This document shows positions 11,287-24,327 of a stretch of DNA of 64,000 nt, in pieces (the first letter of the stretch is position 1; the number at the start of each line of letters is the position of its first letter). The notes under the pieces are model-generated. The model saw nothing but the letters and a program-made list of their open reading frames with translations. It was not told the origin of the DNA and made no database searches. The position numbers and the translations under genes are program-made. Origin of the DNA: Monocercomonoides exilis (Eukaryota; Preaxostyla; Oxymonadida; Polymastigidae); assembly GCA_001643675.2 (NCBI GenBank), contig LSRY02000006.1, positions 746,501-810,500 on the forward strand. Reading direction: 5' to 3'.

Positions 11287-11817
11287 ACAACACTTGGTGA
11301 ACAATTGATATGTTTTAGAGTTTTTTTCATTCAAATTTCATGGAGCATTTCAAAAAAAACATGATAAAATAAACGAAATATTCATCAAATCTTTGTTTTT
11401 TTTAATTTCAATAATACAAAAAGAATTAACAATTAACAAGAACAGTGAATATCTGTTTCTTTGAGTGGATTTTTTATTTTTCTACGTGTTTTGAAAGAAA
11501 CAAATTTTTGATCTTTTGTGGGAAATGATCAATATTTATAAATGTTCAATAACATATTAATAAAGAATGAGCCGCCCGAAAAGTATGGAATGTTTTGTTC
11601 AACTTTGTGAACTCCTTGCAAATATGCAATAATAATTTTTTTGACGAGTCGTGAATATTAAGCTTGAAAGTTCGTATTTTCCCCCAAATAACAAGTGATT
11701 TTTGAACTTTAGGCTTTCTTTTGCAATTCGTTTATTCAGTATTATTGAAACCTCAAATATTAACACATTTCTTTATTTTGATGTCAATGAATGTTTAATT
11801 TTTTCGTGCAACACATA
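11287..11817. other. Intergenic between transposase and MITE
   Basis: AT-rich sequence containing an AATAAA (11368-11373), a plausible polyadenylation signal for the transposase. Nothing else is recognised. Confidence 0.4.
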
Positions 11818-12192
11818 CAGATATCGCACAAAATACGGAAAAAATCGTTTTCTCAATAACCACTCAAAGAGAAAATCTGATAATATTCCTTCAAATATAT
11901 CAAAACAAAGCTAACTCATTTGGCATACCGGACATTCATTTCCGTGCAGACTGAATATTTAAAAAATAATTTTTGATATTTCAGAGAAAATCAAAATCAA
12001 ATTTCTCCGAGATTTTAAAAATTATTTTTTAAATATTCAGTCTGCACGGAAATGAATGTCCGGTATGCCAAATGAGTTAGCTTTGTTTTGATATATTTGA
12101 AGGAATATTATCAGATTTTCTCTTTGAGTGGTTATTGAGAAAACGATCTTTTCCGTATTTTGTGCGATGTCCGGTATTTAATGCGATATCTG
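11818..12192. mobile_element. Palindromic MITE with CAG ends and TA flanks
   Basis: A 375-bp element flanked by TA (11816-11817 and 12193-12194). It starts CAGATATCGC and ends GCGATATCTG. The two arms, about 150-180 bp each, are nearly perfect inverted copies around a short AT centre near 11990. The left arm lacks a roughly 19-bp unit (TTAAATACCGGACATCGCA region) that is present near the end of the right arm. CAG termini with TA duplication are typical of pogo/Tigger elements, which suggests mobilisation by a transposase like that of 9880-11286. It has no coding capacity. Confidence 0.8.
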
Positions 12193-12226
12193 TACAATAA
12201 GTTTGTTGTTTGTTTTAAGAAGAAAT

Positions 12227-12572
12227 GGCACAATCCCAATTGGTGGACATAACGCTAAATAGTTATATTTTTTGGTTATAATTTTCTAAATGAAAACTCT
12301 GAAAGCCAAAATAAACCTAATAAAACAGCAAAATAATAACTTTATCCAATATTCTCATGCTTCAGTTGCGCTTTCTTTCACTCAAACAGAAAATATTTGC
12401 ATTTTAAAGATAACATAATTGAAATACATCAAAAAATACTTAACTAAAAAGTTATTAGTGTTGTTTTCAATACGTTAAGAAGTTTATAAACAAATAATTA
12501 ATTCTCAATTATTTTGATTTTCATGGAAAAATATATTTATTTAGGGTTATGTCCACCTATTAGGAACGTGCC
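12227..12572. mobile_element. MITE-like element with GGCAC ends
   Basis: The 5' end (12227-12274, containing GGTGGACATAACGCTAAATA) and the 3' end (12527-12572, reverse complement containing GGTGGACATAACCCTAAATA) form imperfect terminal inverted repeats of about 45 bp, beginning GGCAC. The 250-bp interior is AT-rich and noncoding. No target-site duplication is obvious. It sits between the palindromic MITE and the start of the giant coiled-coil gene. Confidence 0.6.
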
Positions 12573-12651
12573 GTAGAAAATTCAATTTTTGGAAATATAT
12601 AATGGGTCATTTTTCTAATTCTATTGTTCTGTCGCTTTTGTTGAGCGTTTA

Positions 12652-15600
12652 ATGAGCATTGAGAGTCATCTTTCAGATAATGATAACGATGTTTCATTAA
12701 TACATCCTCCATTTTGTGTTGAAGAAAGTAATGACTCAAAATGCCTGGATAATCGGGAAAATATTCTTTTAACATCAAGCGGTTTTTTCACTTTTGATGC
12801 AAATCCTGAAAAGTTTGAAAATTTTTAAAGCTAAAGCAATGAAATTTAATTGAGTTATAAAATAAAATAAAATAATAGACTTATAAAAGAAACAACTTTT
12901 AACTCAGCGAAAGCCAACAATTCAGATGCTCGAACTAGGCCTAAACCTTATTCTCAAGAAAAAATTGAGGAAAAGACGAAGAATCATCCGCAAAGACGGA
13001 CAAATGATTCGAGCATTATTCTTCACGATTCATTTGTGAATGTTTGTAAATTTTTTTCATTTTTTGTTTGTTTTCTATTCACCATCATCTTTTCATCTTC
13101 TAAAATTAACCATCCGAGGATGCTGAAAAATATCTTGGACGAAGATTTGTTCTTCCTTCAGAATCAGCAAAAGAAGTTTCTCGGAAAGCAGAAGAAGGGG
13201 CAAAGAAACGAAATCCTCAATATTATCATCATTCTTCACTTGGCGAATATCCACGACGATCTTTGTCAACTCAACTTACAGATAGAAAGAGTTATAAATT
13301 TGCAAATAACTTCGCAAATGACGAAGAAAAATTACATTTAGGATTTCGTGGAAGATCATTTGAAATTGAAAATTTTCAAACTGAATTAGAAGATAGAAGC
13401 TTATCTAACATACAACTTTTTGAAAATGTTAGTTCTTCTCGTGCAGCAACAACCTCCCCATCAACTCTTCCTCCGCTATCTTTTCGCTCTTCCTCATCTC
13501 TTAGCAAGCCTCAAGCATCTGGATTCACTGATTATTTGCAGAAAGTTTCACGCTCATCAACAGCTTCACCTCTTTCATCGTCATACTCATTCATGAGGAG
13601 ATCCAGCCCAGATGCGACTTCGTGCGTTGCTGCATCTTCCGAAAACGTTCATCCTGTTTCCCGTTCTATTTCTTCTATGTCTTCATTTAACCCGAACTCT
13701 CCTGTATCACTTTCTGTTTCATCATCATCATCATCATCATCATCTTCTTCTTCTTCATCTTCATCTTCATCATCATCATCATCTTCTTCTTCTTTCAGCA
13801 CTCTCCAGGCGCTTCCTGCGCTTCCCGCAGGTTCCTCGCCGCGCACCACTGCCTCATCCTCGCTGAGCCTCCGCTCCATCAACACGCTGACCGTCTACCA
13901 GTCTCTCCTCGACACCAAGCACCGCGACGTCAGCTGGTCGCGCCGCACGTTCTCTGACCATCTCCCCGGCACGCGCGAAGAGGTCATCCAGCTCGACACA
14001 GAACTCGACCAGGCGATGCAGCTGTACGCTGCACCAACCGACGCCGAGCGCAGACTCGCAGCGCTGAGGGCAGTGGTCGAGAAGCTGGTGCGGCAGATCG
14101 CGGTGGAGTGCGCCAGCCGCGGCCGGCTCACGCAGAAGGTGTTTGACACCATCGTGCGGGAAGCGGAGAAAGCGATTCCGCTCTCCCAGTCGCTGCGGGA
14201 GGTCGAGCTGCAGCTGGCGGAGAAGCGCCAGGAGCTTGCAGCGGAGAAGGAGAAGCTGGAAGGCGAGCTGGCGAAGCTGCTTGAGGCGGCAAAGGCCGAC
14301 CACACAGAAGTGGAAGGAGGGTCCAGCTACATCGACTTGTCGAACGAGGTGCGGACGCTTGCGCTGTCTATGACGCGGCTGGAGAAAGAGCGCGAAGACG
14401 CGCTTGCGCAGACGCTGAAGGAGCGGCAGCTGAGGCAGTTTTACGAGGACGAGAACTTCAAGATGATGAAGAAGTGCGACTCGCTGGTGAAGTCTGTGAT
14501 TGCGCTGCGGTCTGATCTCGAAGACAAGATCCGGATGGTGATTGCGCTGCAGACGTCGCTCACGCAGACGCAGCAGGCGAAAGCAGTGCTGGAGCGGCGG
14601 GTGCTGGAAAGAGAAGAGGAGATCGCAGCAGACATCGACGAGGCAGTGGGTGATGCGCTGCTGGAAGAGGCAGAAAGGCGGAGGAGCAACCAGAAAGCGG
14701 AGGAAACGAACACAAACACCGACCATCTTTCGCTCGAAGAGCTGCGCAGCTGGGCGCTTTCGCTGCTTTCGCCGCCGAGCACACAGGAGGTGCAGACGGA
14801 AGAGAGTCAGAATGCGCTCGCGATGAAAGTGCAGTCACTTTTGGAGGAAAACAAGAGGCTGAATGAGAATGTAAGCATTCTGAAAGTGGAGCAGAAGCAG
14901 ATGGCTGAGGAATGCGAGCGGCACAAGAAGGAAGCAGAGGAGCTGCGGAAGCAGATGAAGGAGAAAGAGCGAGAACTCTATCGTGTGGAGGCGCTGTGCG
15001 ACCTGCTGAAGAAAGAGAAGGCAGACTTGCGAGCCAGTTTGGACACGCAGATAGGAGAAGAAGGAATGAGAAGCAGCGAAGGCCAGTCGATGACACAGGA
15101 AGAACTGGAGCGGATGATGGACGAGCTGGACAAGCAGAGAGAGAGGCTGGCAGAAGAAGAGCGGAACTTGCTTTTGTCGAAGAAGCAGTTTGAGGAAGAG
15201 AAGGAGATACAGGAGAAGCTGAATGAATCGTTCCGTAACGAGTTGGACGAACGAGAGAAAGAGCTGAATAAACGGGAGTCGCGTGCAAAGAGAGGCACAG
15301 CTGATGAACAGGCAGACAACGATGCAGAGATCCGGACAAGAGGAAGTTACGACTTCAAAAGAGAGAAAGACGGAGACGGGAATTTGCTTCGAGTGTCGAT
15401 GGCTTCTTCTTCTTCGTCATCGTCACAAAGGACGAAGGAGCTGATGGATGAGCTGGCACAGAAAAACAGACAGATTGCTGATCTGCGCGTGGAGCTGCAG
15501 ATGATGCAGATCCAAAAGCAGAGTGCATCAAAGGGCAAAGACGAGGAAAATAACAAAAGCGGAAAGGAAACGGGAAGCACAGAAGAGTATCCAACACGCA

Positions 15601-18600
15601 GCGAAGCGACGTCTCCTGTGCCTCTCGTTGGAATGGAGCTTCTGCCAATCTCCGAAGCATCCAAGCGATCTATCGACGAGCCGGCGACGGAAGGAAAGAG
15701 GCTGGTGAGGTATGCCTCGAAGTCCTCTGCTACGAACTCTATCGTGTCGACTGACAACTGGACGGCTACAGAACACGGGGGATATGCAGAGATGGGGGTG
15801 GACACAGAGTCGCTGGGCCGAGAGGAGATTATGGAGAAAGTGCGGAACGACATCCTCCGCCAGTCATACACACAGACATCGCCGATGCCTAGCGCCCGGA
15901 ACTTGGGCGACGCCGCTGGCAGTCCGCCCACACGCGAAAGTGGAATGCAGACGGCGCTGTTTCTGAACGACTGGAGAGCATCCACTGTGTCTGTGGGCAT
16001 ATCTCCACGATCTCCTATCGGAGAAGGACAGGGCAGCTGCTTTGGCACAGGAGCTGGCGCCAACATGGCTATTGGCGAAAATCAAACATCGATTGACTTC
16101 GGTGGGCGACGTTCTCCGACACCAGTGCGACCACTGCGGGGTTCGATTGAGACACGCGGCTCGCAGACAGACGTCAAGCAGATGGTGTCGCTGTCGACGT
16201 GGACAGATGAGAATGACATGGGCGTGCTGGTCTCGCCAGAGCAGTCGATGAGCCCTGACCGTGTGGATGTGGCAGTGTGGACGACGGCTGAAATGCGGGA
16301 GGCGTATGACGAATGGATCAAAGAACAGGAGAAAGTGGAGCTGGAGAACTACCTCACACACACGAAGACGCCATATCGCATCTCGCTGGCGGACGCAGAG
16401 GCAGCAGAGGAAGAGCGGAAGCGGAGATTGAGAGAGAAAGAAAGAGAACGAGCGAGGGAGCTTGAAGGTGACAGCGACAGATATACCAGAAGACCTGGAG
16501 TGGATGAGGAAGTGAACACAGAGATCACAATTGCGCCAGATTCGTTTGAGGAAGTCAACCAGTACTTCTGGAAGAAAGCAGACAAGTGGGAGCGGCTGGT
16601 GCATCCAGCAACGGAATCTCCATCAGCCATAGAAAGAATGGCAGATGCAGGCGACGACGGCTTTGTGCTCTTTGCAGAAGCAGCCGAAACAACAGCCAGA
16701 ACACTCGAAGACACCATCTTGACAAGCAGGTTCATTGCGCCGCATGCGAAGACAGGCTCGACCACAAAGAAAGGAGGCTACGGAGTCATCGTCAAAGGGC
16801 GCACCAGCAGCAAATACGCACAAAGTGCAAGCAGCTCAAACCAATTCGAAGGCGAAAACAGCGCAACAAGTCAGCAGTTTGGAGAGTCGGTTTCATCTTC
16901 CACTGGAATTGTGTCGCGCAGCTATGACATGTCTCCTCATCCGTCAGACGGTTTCGATTACGGAGAATCTTCATCAACCTCCCCAACTGCTTTGATCTCC
17001 TCCACTGCTCCTTCTTCGAATGTGCCTCTGTCTGACTTGGCTTTGATGAACCCTTCTTCCGCCACAGCGTCTGGCAGGCAGTCTCCAATGACTGAGCAGC
17101 AGATGCAGATGCAGCGCAGGCACGAATATGCGGCTGGAACATACCAGGGATCAATGGCTGCTCTGAGCCGCACGAACTCACCTCGAAGCAGGCAGGTCTC
17201 GCCGTTAAACACCTCGTCGCCTTCGTCTCCACGCTCCTCCCCATCTGCAGCTTGTCGCAGCAATCAGTCTTCTTCTGCGACTTCTTCACTCCCTCCACAA
17301 AGCAGAGGCAATCGGCTTTCTTCTGACGGACGCGCTGTCTCCACAGGTACTTCTTCGGGGCAGCCAGAGTCGACTATCTTTGGCGCGTCACCAGCACAGG
17401 CGTATCTCGCCTCTATTTACAGTCCGCAGCACAAGCGGGTGATGGTCGAAAGAGGAACACAGACGTTCTCTCTAATTGACAAGCTGTATTCAGCAATGGA
17501 CATCGTGCAGACAGGAATTGAGGAGCTGGAGGCGAACACGATGGTGCATTCTGTGGGAAGAGGAAGAGGAGGAGGAGGAGGAGGAAGAAGAAGAAGACTC
17601 AGAAAGAGAAGCAGCAAAGGCAAAGTTGGTAACAATAAAAGCGCAAGGTCTGAGCAGTCGGCGATGGCAGACGATGAAAAAGAGAGAGAAAGAGGAAGCT
17701 CGACATTTGACGAAGAAAGCAGCCAGTTCAGTTTTGATGATGTGACAGACGAAGACGACAGGGCTGACTATCCTTCGTTCCGTTTGGGATTCGACGAGTC
17801 GAATGGAGTGAATGCAGCAGCCAAAAGTGGAGCAGGTGAAACGATGGAGCAGCAAGAAGTCAACCGGCTGAAGACAGAGCTGCGGAAGACAGTGCTGCAG
17901 GTGCAGACGGCGCGCTCTCAGGTTTCGCAGATGACTCCTCCTCCGCTGTCGCCTGCATCACGCTCACCTGTGTCGCCTTTTGAGCTCTCAGCACATTCTT
18001 CTTCACGTTCAGCAAGTTATCCAGCAGTTACTTTGTCGCCAAGCACATCTTTACAAAAGCAGCAGCAGATGCCTCAACAGCAGCAACAGCAACAACAACA
18101 GAATCGCGTCATCCGCATTCCAACTGCTCTGTCTGTTTCGAGTACATCGCAAGTGCAGTCTCCTGCATACTCTGTGCCTTTATCCCCATCGTTCCAAGGA
18201 GTGCCCATGTCTTCTTCATTCATACCGGCATCTCCGTCTCAACAACACCCACGTTCGCCGTTCTCTGGCTCACCTCCATCGCCTCATTCACAGACAGTCC
18301 AGTGGCAGCAGCAACAGCAGCTACAACAGCAACAGGAAGCGTCTCAGAACTACCCTCCCCTCATCACCCCTTCGTTTGCTGCACAGACAGTCACGCAGGG
18401 CACGCTGGCTCCGACGACGCGGGAAATGTTCAAGATGCAGGCGGTGATTGTGGACTGCTATGAGCGTGTCATGCGGCTGGAGAAGCAGCTGGCAGATCCA
18501 TCGCTTCTGGTGAATATAACAGGGCCACTTGATGGCGATGGGAACACAGACAGAGAGAAAGACGAGGCAGATCAGAGAGGAAGGAGGAGGAGAAGGAGGA

Positions 18601-21600
18601 GAGCACTTGAGGCAGATCCAGGCGGGTTTAATGCGATGAGGAATGGAAGTCCGCTGGACTTCAGCAAGCTGCTTGGAGGCAACGGTCGAAGCAAACAGAA
18701 TGCAGACACAGAGCGATCGGGAGTTACTCTGTCATTTTTGTCTCCCAAACACAGTACTTCGACAGTCTGTGATGACAATTTGAGCAACCGAAGCACACGA
18801 CGAAAGGAGCTGTATGCGCTTTCACCGTATTCAGGTGTCTCCATCCGCCAGCTGCTGACTGGCTCTGCTTCTGAACACAACCGAAAGCCGCTTGTTTGGC
18901 TGCTGCGGCTGATCCGGATGCTCTACGAGGACAAAGAGCTGGCTGATGCAGCATGTGACCGGCAGCTGGTTACCCGCACTGCATTCCCGTCCCATGTGCA
19001 TGCGTGGATCACTCAGAGGTACGGAATCAAATCACTTGTGGAGCAGATGGGGTGGGAGATGGTGAACACGATCGATGCATACAAGGACAGCAACCAAGAA
19101 GTGCACACATTTGCCCAGTTTGTCGATGGTGAGTACCCCGTCGGCCACGTCTCGTTCTTTCTGCTTGTGCGCCGGCTCGCGCTGAATGCGACCAGCTCCT
19201 TCATCGCTGCCGGCGCTGCCGGGGTGCGTGTGCCGCCTGGATACATCCCGTTCCCGATTGCGCTGTCGATTGCTGCTTTGTTTTTCTCATTTCTGACAGA
19301 CAGAGACTGGAACACGCTCAGAGAAGCACTGGAGGAGATCGCTGGGAAAGCTGCAAGCAGACTGAAGCTGAAGAATAACATTATGTCGGACAGAAGGCAG
19401 GCGAATGTGAAGATGCAGGGAGTTGGAAATACAGGTGCATATGCTGACTTATCTGGCACATTCAATCAGAATTCTAATCAGATGGATCCTGCTGCTTCAA
19501 ACTCATCTTCCTCTTCCTCTTCCCCATCCTCATCCTCTTCGTCTTCAAATGCACTTGCCCAACAACTTCGAACCTCGTTTGCACGCTCACAGCAATCGAA
19601 ACAGTCAAAACCAGTTCAAAAGAGACTGAAAGAAAAGAGGAACAGAGAAATTGAGTCAAACGAAAAGAACACATTTAATACATCAGCTGATCCTCAAGTT
19701 GATGCATCTTCACAACCGACAAAAGATGCACAATTTAATCCTTCATCATCATCATCATCTTCTTCTTCTTCCTCTTCCTCTTCTTCAAATCGTGAACCCA
19801 CACCAAATTCACCTGCACTTCACTTTTCATCTGCTTTCACGTCAGCTGCTGCTTCCATTTCAGACAACTCATCTGCATCAAATCAACCATCAACCACATC
19901 ACAATCACCTTCCTCCTCCTCCTCTTCCTCTTCTCTTGACTATCTTACAAACATTGAATCCAAATCAACTAATGATTCTCTAACAAACATTTCACAGAGC
20001 CAGTTTTCTCTTCCACACCAAAAACAGACCGAAAAACCAGAGCCGCTCGAAGACAATTCCATTCTGCCTCCACTTCACTCAGCTGCCAACAACACATCAC
20101 TTCAGCCTGATTATTCAAAAGATCACTCCACTTCGTCAAGTCCAAAGGACTATTCTCTTTCTCCTGCTTCACGAACTGTTTCGCCATCGACGCTGCCTTT
20201 GCCAACTCCCTCACAGAAAACTGGATCGAATCAACAGAATTCATCATCATCATCTACTTCTTCTTCCTCTTCATCATCGTCGCAAGAAGAAGAATATCAT
20301 CCAGCGATTGGCGGAGGCCATGGAGCTGCTCCGTCTTCCATCCCTGTCGACGGAATGGCTCCTGCAAATGCTGCAAATTCATACTCCAGACAGATCGAAT
20401 GCTCGCAGAAAAACAACAGTTTGATTACAACCTTTTTTTTATTATTTTCTGTTCATGTTTTGTTTATTTGCTTCATTTTTACTGTTTTTTCCTGCCTTGT
20501 TTATTCTGATTTCTTATGAAATCAAATGAAATCGGCTAATTTTCTTTGATTTATTTGAAAATATCATTATTTTCAAATATTTTTTTCTCTATAAACTTTT
20601 TTCTTTGTTCTGATTCTTCTCTAAAAGTGCCTCACAACCCAAGAGCAGCACAGCAGTCTTCTTCAAAAGAAGCCAACCACCACGAAGTATTCGACATGGA
20701 AAAGATTCCACAACCAGAAAACAACCAAACAACTAAGCCCAAACGTGCTGAGCAGTTAATCAAACAGAGTGCAACAGGCAACAACGACACGCGAAGCGGG
20801 CTCAGCTCGCCGTTGCCGCTTGCAATTCGGCGGATGGTGCGACGAGACAAACCAGAGAGAGTGAACGAGAGCAGAGGAGCATCTCCAACCGGCCGGGTGT
20901 TGCTGACAGGCGGAGGAAGCAGACAAAGCGGAAGCGGAAGTGGAAGTGGAAGTGGAAGTGGAGGTGGGGTGATGGCGTATGTGCAGCTGACAGAGTATTT
21001 GGATGTGATGCTGCGCTGCTTCGACTCGCAGGAGCTGCTGTTTCTGAAGCACGTGGCCGATCTCTTCGAGAGCGTCGACGCCGACTGCGACGGCAAAGTG
21101 GCTCCTGAAGAGTTCAGTGTTGTGCTGATGCAGAGTTGCCCAATGCTCAGCGAAGCAGAAGCAGCGCAGATGTTTGTGGCAGCTGCTCCCTCACTAGAGG
21201 CTCCGCAGATGACAATCGGCCAGCTGGTGGAGATTGTGCGTGTGAACGAGCTGTTCCGAAAGAACCTCTGTGGAACGGCTTCCTCTGCCTCGTCGCTGTG
21301 CTCGGCTGACCGCAACAACACACTCGTGGCGATAGTTAATTCACTTCTGTCTCCCTTCAAAAGTGTTGGAGGAGGCAATCCTTCTGTACTTGCTGCGTCG
21401 CCTGCTTTGTCTTCTTTGTCTCCTTTGTCTGCCCTGCCGTCACGTGCAAATTCTCGCAGTGGCAGACAGCCAGACATCATTCAATCATCTGCTCCACTTT
21501 ATGCCTCGCTTGCTGCTGCTGCCGAAGCGAAACTATCGAAAGCCGCGTCGAACGAACCTCCGATGCCGCTGCAGGAGAAAGCGACGCGTCTGTCGATGGC

Positions 21601-22486
21601 AGCGGCGCTGCGGAGTCTTTTCATCAGCACTCAGCATCCGATCCAGTCGCCAGCGCTGTCACGAGCAGGAACGCCAGATAACAGTGCTGGTGGTTATGCT
21701 TATGGAAATGATTATAATAATATCAACAGCAATAGCAATAGCAATAGTAATAACAGCACAATCAGACAGAAAAAAGCAGAAGACAAGGGGAAGGAGGACA
21801 AGAGACAAGGAAGAGGACAAGGAATGCGATCTTTGCCTCCTCGCTCGTCTGCACAGTCAGGAGCAGGAAACGGAGTGGTTTCTTTATCTGCTTATCATTC
21901 GCCTTCTGCTTCTCTTTCTCTAACTGAAGAATCCAATTCATATCCTTCTTCTTCTTCTTCCTCCTCCTCCTCTTCTTCTTCTTCTTGGATGGAGACGCTG
22001 CGTGACCCAGCGCTGCAGTTCTCGAAAGAAGACGCGACGTCGATGTTGTCATCGATTCTGCTTGTGCAGTGGACGAAAATGCAGTCAGCCATCGACACAC
22101 GCTCTTTGCCTCTCATCCAGCGCATCCACCCTTCTTTGGCACAGAAGTACTTGCCATCCATCCAAGCCATCAAGGAGAAAATCGTTTCGGGGCTGACTTA
22201 TGCTTCTTCTGCAAGTGCACCGGCGGAGGCTGACAAGCAGCAGGCGTCGAGGCCGCTGACGGTGCTGACACAGGTGAGAAAGCTGTTTGCTGCTTTGAGT
22301 GAAGCAGAAAGCAAAGTGGAGGAGGCAATCATTGTGGGCGGATGCGAAAGCAGCGATGAAGGATGCTCCACGCGAATGATGAATGTTCTTGTGACTGACA
22401 CTGAAGGAGAAATTATGGCGCTGCAAAACATTCTGGAAAAGAGAGAAAAAGGAATGTGGGATTCTTGCTTCAGTGGGCTTTCTTGA
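12652..22486 (+). CDS. Giant coiled-coil, serine-rich EF-hand protein
   Basis: About 3,180 residues. Main exons: 13119-20418 and 20628-22486, joined by intron 20419-20627 (GTTTG...AAAAG) with correct phase; a smaller upstream exon ends at 13041. The most upstream part (ATG at 12652) is tentative, because four in-frame TAA codons between 12826 and about 12880 imply an intron I could not phase. The protein has a Ser-rich N-terminus, a long coiled coil (roughly 13.9-15.4 kb), charged and Gln-rich linkers, a conserved-looking globular block at 18.8-19.4 kb (KPLVWLLRLIRMLYEDKEL, later HTFAQFVDGEYPVGHVSFF) and an EF-hand at about 21,070-21,120 (DADCDGKVAPEEF). Several serine runs are encoded by TCN/AGY microsatellites. 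The layout resembles cytoskeletal or flagellar/centrosomal scaffold proteins, but no family name is claimed. Stop TGA; AATAAA at 22611. Confidence 0.8.
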
Positions 22487-22679
22487 TTTTGACTTATGTT
22501 TAATATTTATGTATCCACATTTCAGATTTATGTTTTATATTTTCGTTATGTTCATGATGTTTTAGATGTGATTTTATCAATGAATATTTATTTTTCGTTT
22601 GGCTGTTAACAATAAAGAAGTTTTTTCTAAAGATATTTAATATGGTTCATGAAAATTTCCATTTTGTAAAAACTTTGAT

Positions 22680-24179
22680 ATGGCCCAAAAGGAACAGCCT
22701 GGAAGTATGCAAGATTGTTTTCTTATTTGTATTTAACTGAACTAACTTGGAAAACTTTGACAATTTGCAGTTCAAACATTGATTGATGTTTTCAGCAATT
22801 CCGTCAATGTTTTTTTGAATCCAATGCTGTATGAGCGTTTTTACCAACATTTTTGTACAAATAATTAACCTTTAACTTTTTTTCCAGAAAAGATGATGTG
22901 AGTATTTCAGGGGAAATGGTTCAAATGTCAAAAGATCTTCTGACGCATTATGTTGATGATCATGAAAATTGCTTCAAAGATATCGAGCCAAGGAAATTGT
23001 TAACTGCATTAGCAAAGCTATTGAAAATCGAGCAAGATGAAAAAGAAACAAAATTTCTTTTTTCTTTGATTGCAACAGTTATGAATCAATCTCCAAATAG
23101 TCTCGAGGTTGCAATTGATGACGGCCTTGTTCTTCAAATCATAAACAAGCTTAAAAAGCATTCTGCTGAAATAAAGTCATGGGAATCAAATGTTCTGAAT
23201 GAATTTGTATTTCAAGCAGAAGGCATTGAAACAACAAAACTCCTTGAGATGGGAATACTAACTGTGGCTGTAAATTTATTGGAAAACGACAGTCAAGAAT
23301 GTTGGAATCATGGAATAACAATGCTTGTAAATATTGTTAACGAGAAAGAATCTCAAGACGATGAAAAAGAACATCCACTTTCAAAAGAGTTATTTGATCT
23401 CCAAGCTGATACTCTTTTGATGAAGTTATATCACAACGAAGAGGCAGATGACAGCAATAAAGAAGACATTGCATTATGCGTTGGAGCAATTTATCAAGGC
23501 AAAGAAATTAAAAGGGAAATGTATCCTGCAGTTGAAACACTGAAAAGAATGGTGGCAGATGCTGAAGATGGAACAGACAGAATAAAGGCTATGAGGCGTT
23601 TGCGTTATTTAGCACTTGTTGAAGGTCTGAAATTTATATGATCAGATTTTGGATTTATTTTTTGAGGATTATTTGATATTTATCTTCATTCTATTTGTGA
23701 TGATATCTTCATTGAATTTCTTTTTAAAAAAATCATTATAATTTTACGCTTTTTTTTTTCAAAACAATTGAATAGCCAATCATTCTGTGGTTCTTAACGG
23801 AGATTTTCTTGTTGTCGCAAAGAAAGTGTACATGTTTGTGAAACTGCTTTGTTTTATCATACATTTTCTAAATTTACAATTTCTTTCTTTCTTTCTTTCT
23901 TTTTTTACAACCGCTTAGGACGACTTCAAATGAATTTTTAATTAGTCACTCACTTCATTTTCTTCTAAATCTTCTTCATGAAGGTGTGATTCATTTTTTA
24001 TAAATGATTTTTGTAATTATCATTCCAAACTTTTTTCAGGTACTCTTGCAACGATTGACAAAGTGAAGAGTTTTATTGTTCCAAAGAGAATGATAGAACT
24101 TACCTCACATTTGGATCAACATATATGCGAAATTGCAACAGAATTGTGCGCTATATGCGGAATTCCAACAGAAAAATAA
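22680..24179 (+). CDS. Armadillo-like helical repeat protein, six exons
   Basis: Exons 22680-22704, 22771-22828, 22888-23624, 23776-23827, 23919-23983 and 24040-24179. All introns are GT-AG with donors GTATG, GTATG, GTCTG, GTACATG and GTGTG, and the phases join exactly. The product is about 358 residues, starting MAQKEQPG and ending at TAA. It is made of amphipathic helices with armadillo/HEAT character (LVLQIINKLKKHSAEIKSW; LEMGILTVAVNLLENDSQ; ISHSLHFLLNLLHEGTLAT). No signal peptide or membrane span is present. The TGA at 23639 falls inside intron 3, so a single-exon reading would truncate the protein. An AATAAA at 24284-24289 supports the TAA at 24177 as the true end. The partner or pathway is unknown. 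Confidence 0.8.
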
Positions 24180-24327
24180 TTGTTTTATAATTTTATTTTT
24201 TCAACAGTTTTTCACTTCAGATTTAACTTGTACATCACTTTCTTTCTTTTTTGTTTTGTCTTTCTCAATTAAACAAGAGCTTTAATAAATGAATTGAATT
24301 TATCCAAAAGTTTGTTTTTAAACAATT

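Noticed and set aside
13854-15339. Long open frames on the minus strand opposite the coiled-coil region (up to 290 codons)
   Set aside because: They mirror the GC-rich, codon-biased plus-strand gene and give Arg/Leu/Ser/Cys-rich translations without domain features. They are shadows of the real frame.
23625-23641. TGA at 23639 as the end of the armadillo-like gene
   Set aside because: A GTCTG donor at 23625 and three further phase-matched exons continue the helical protein to 24179.
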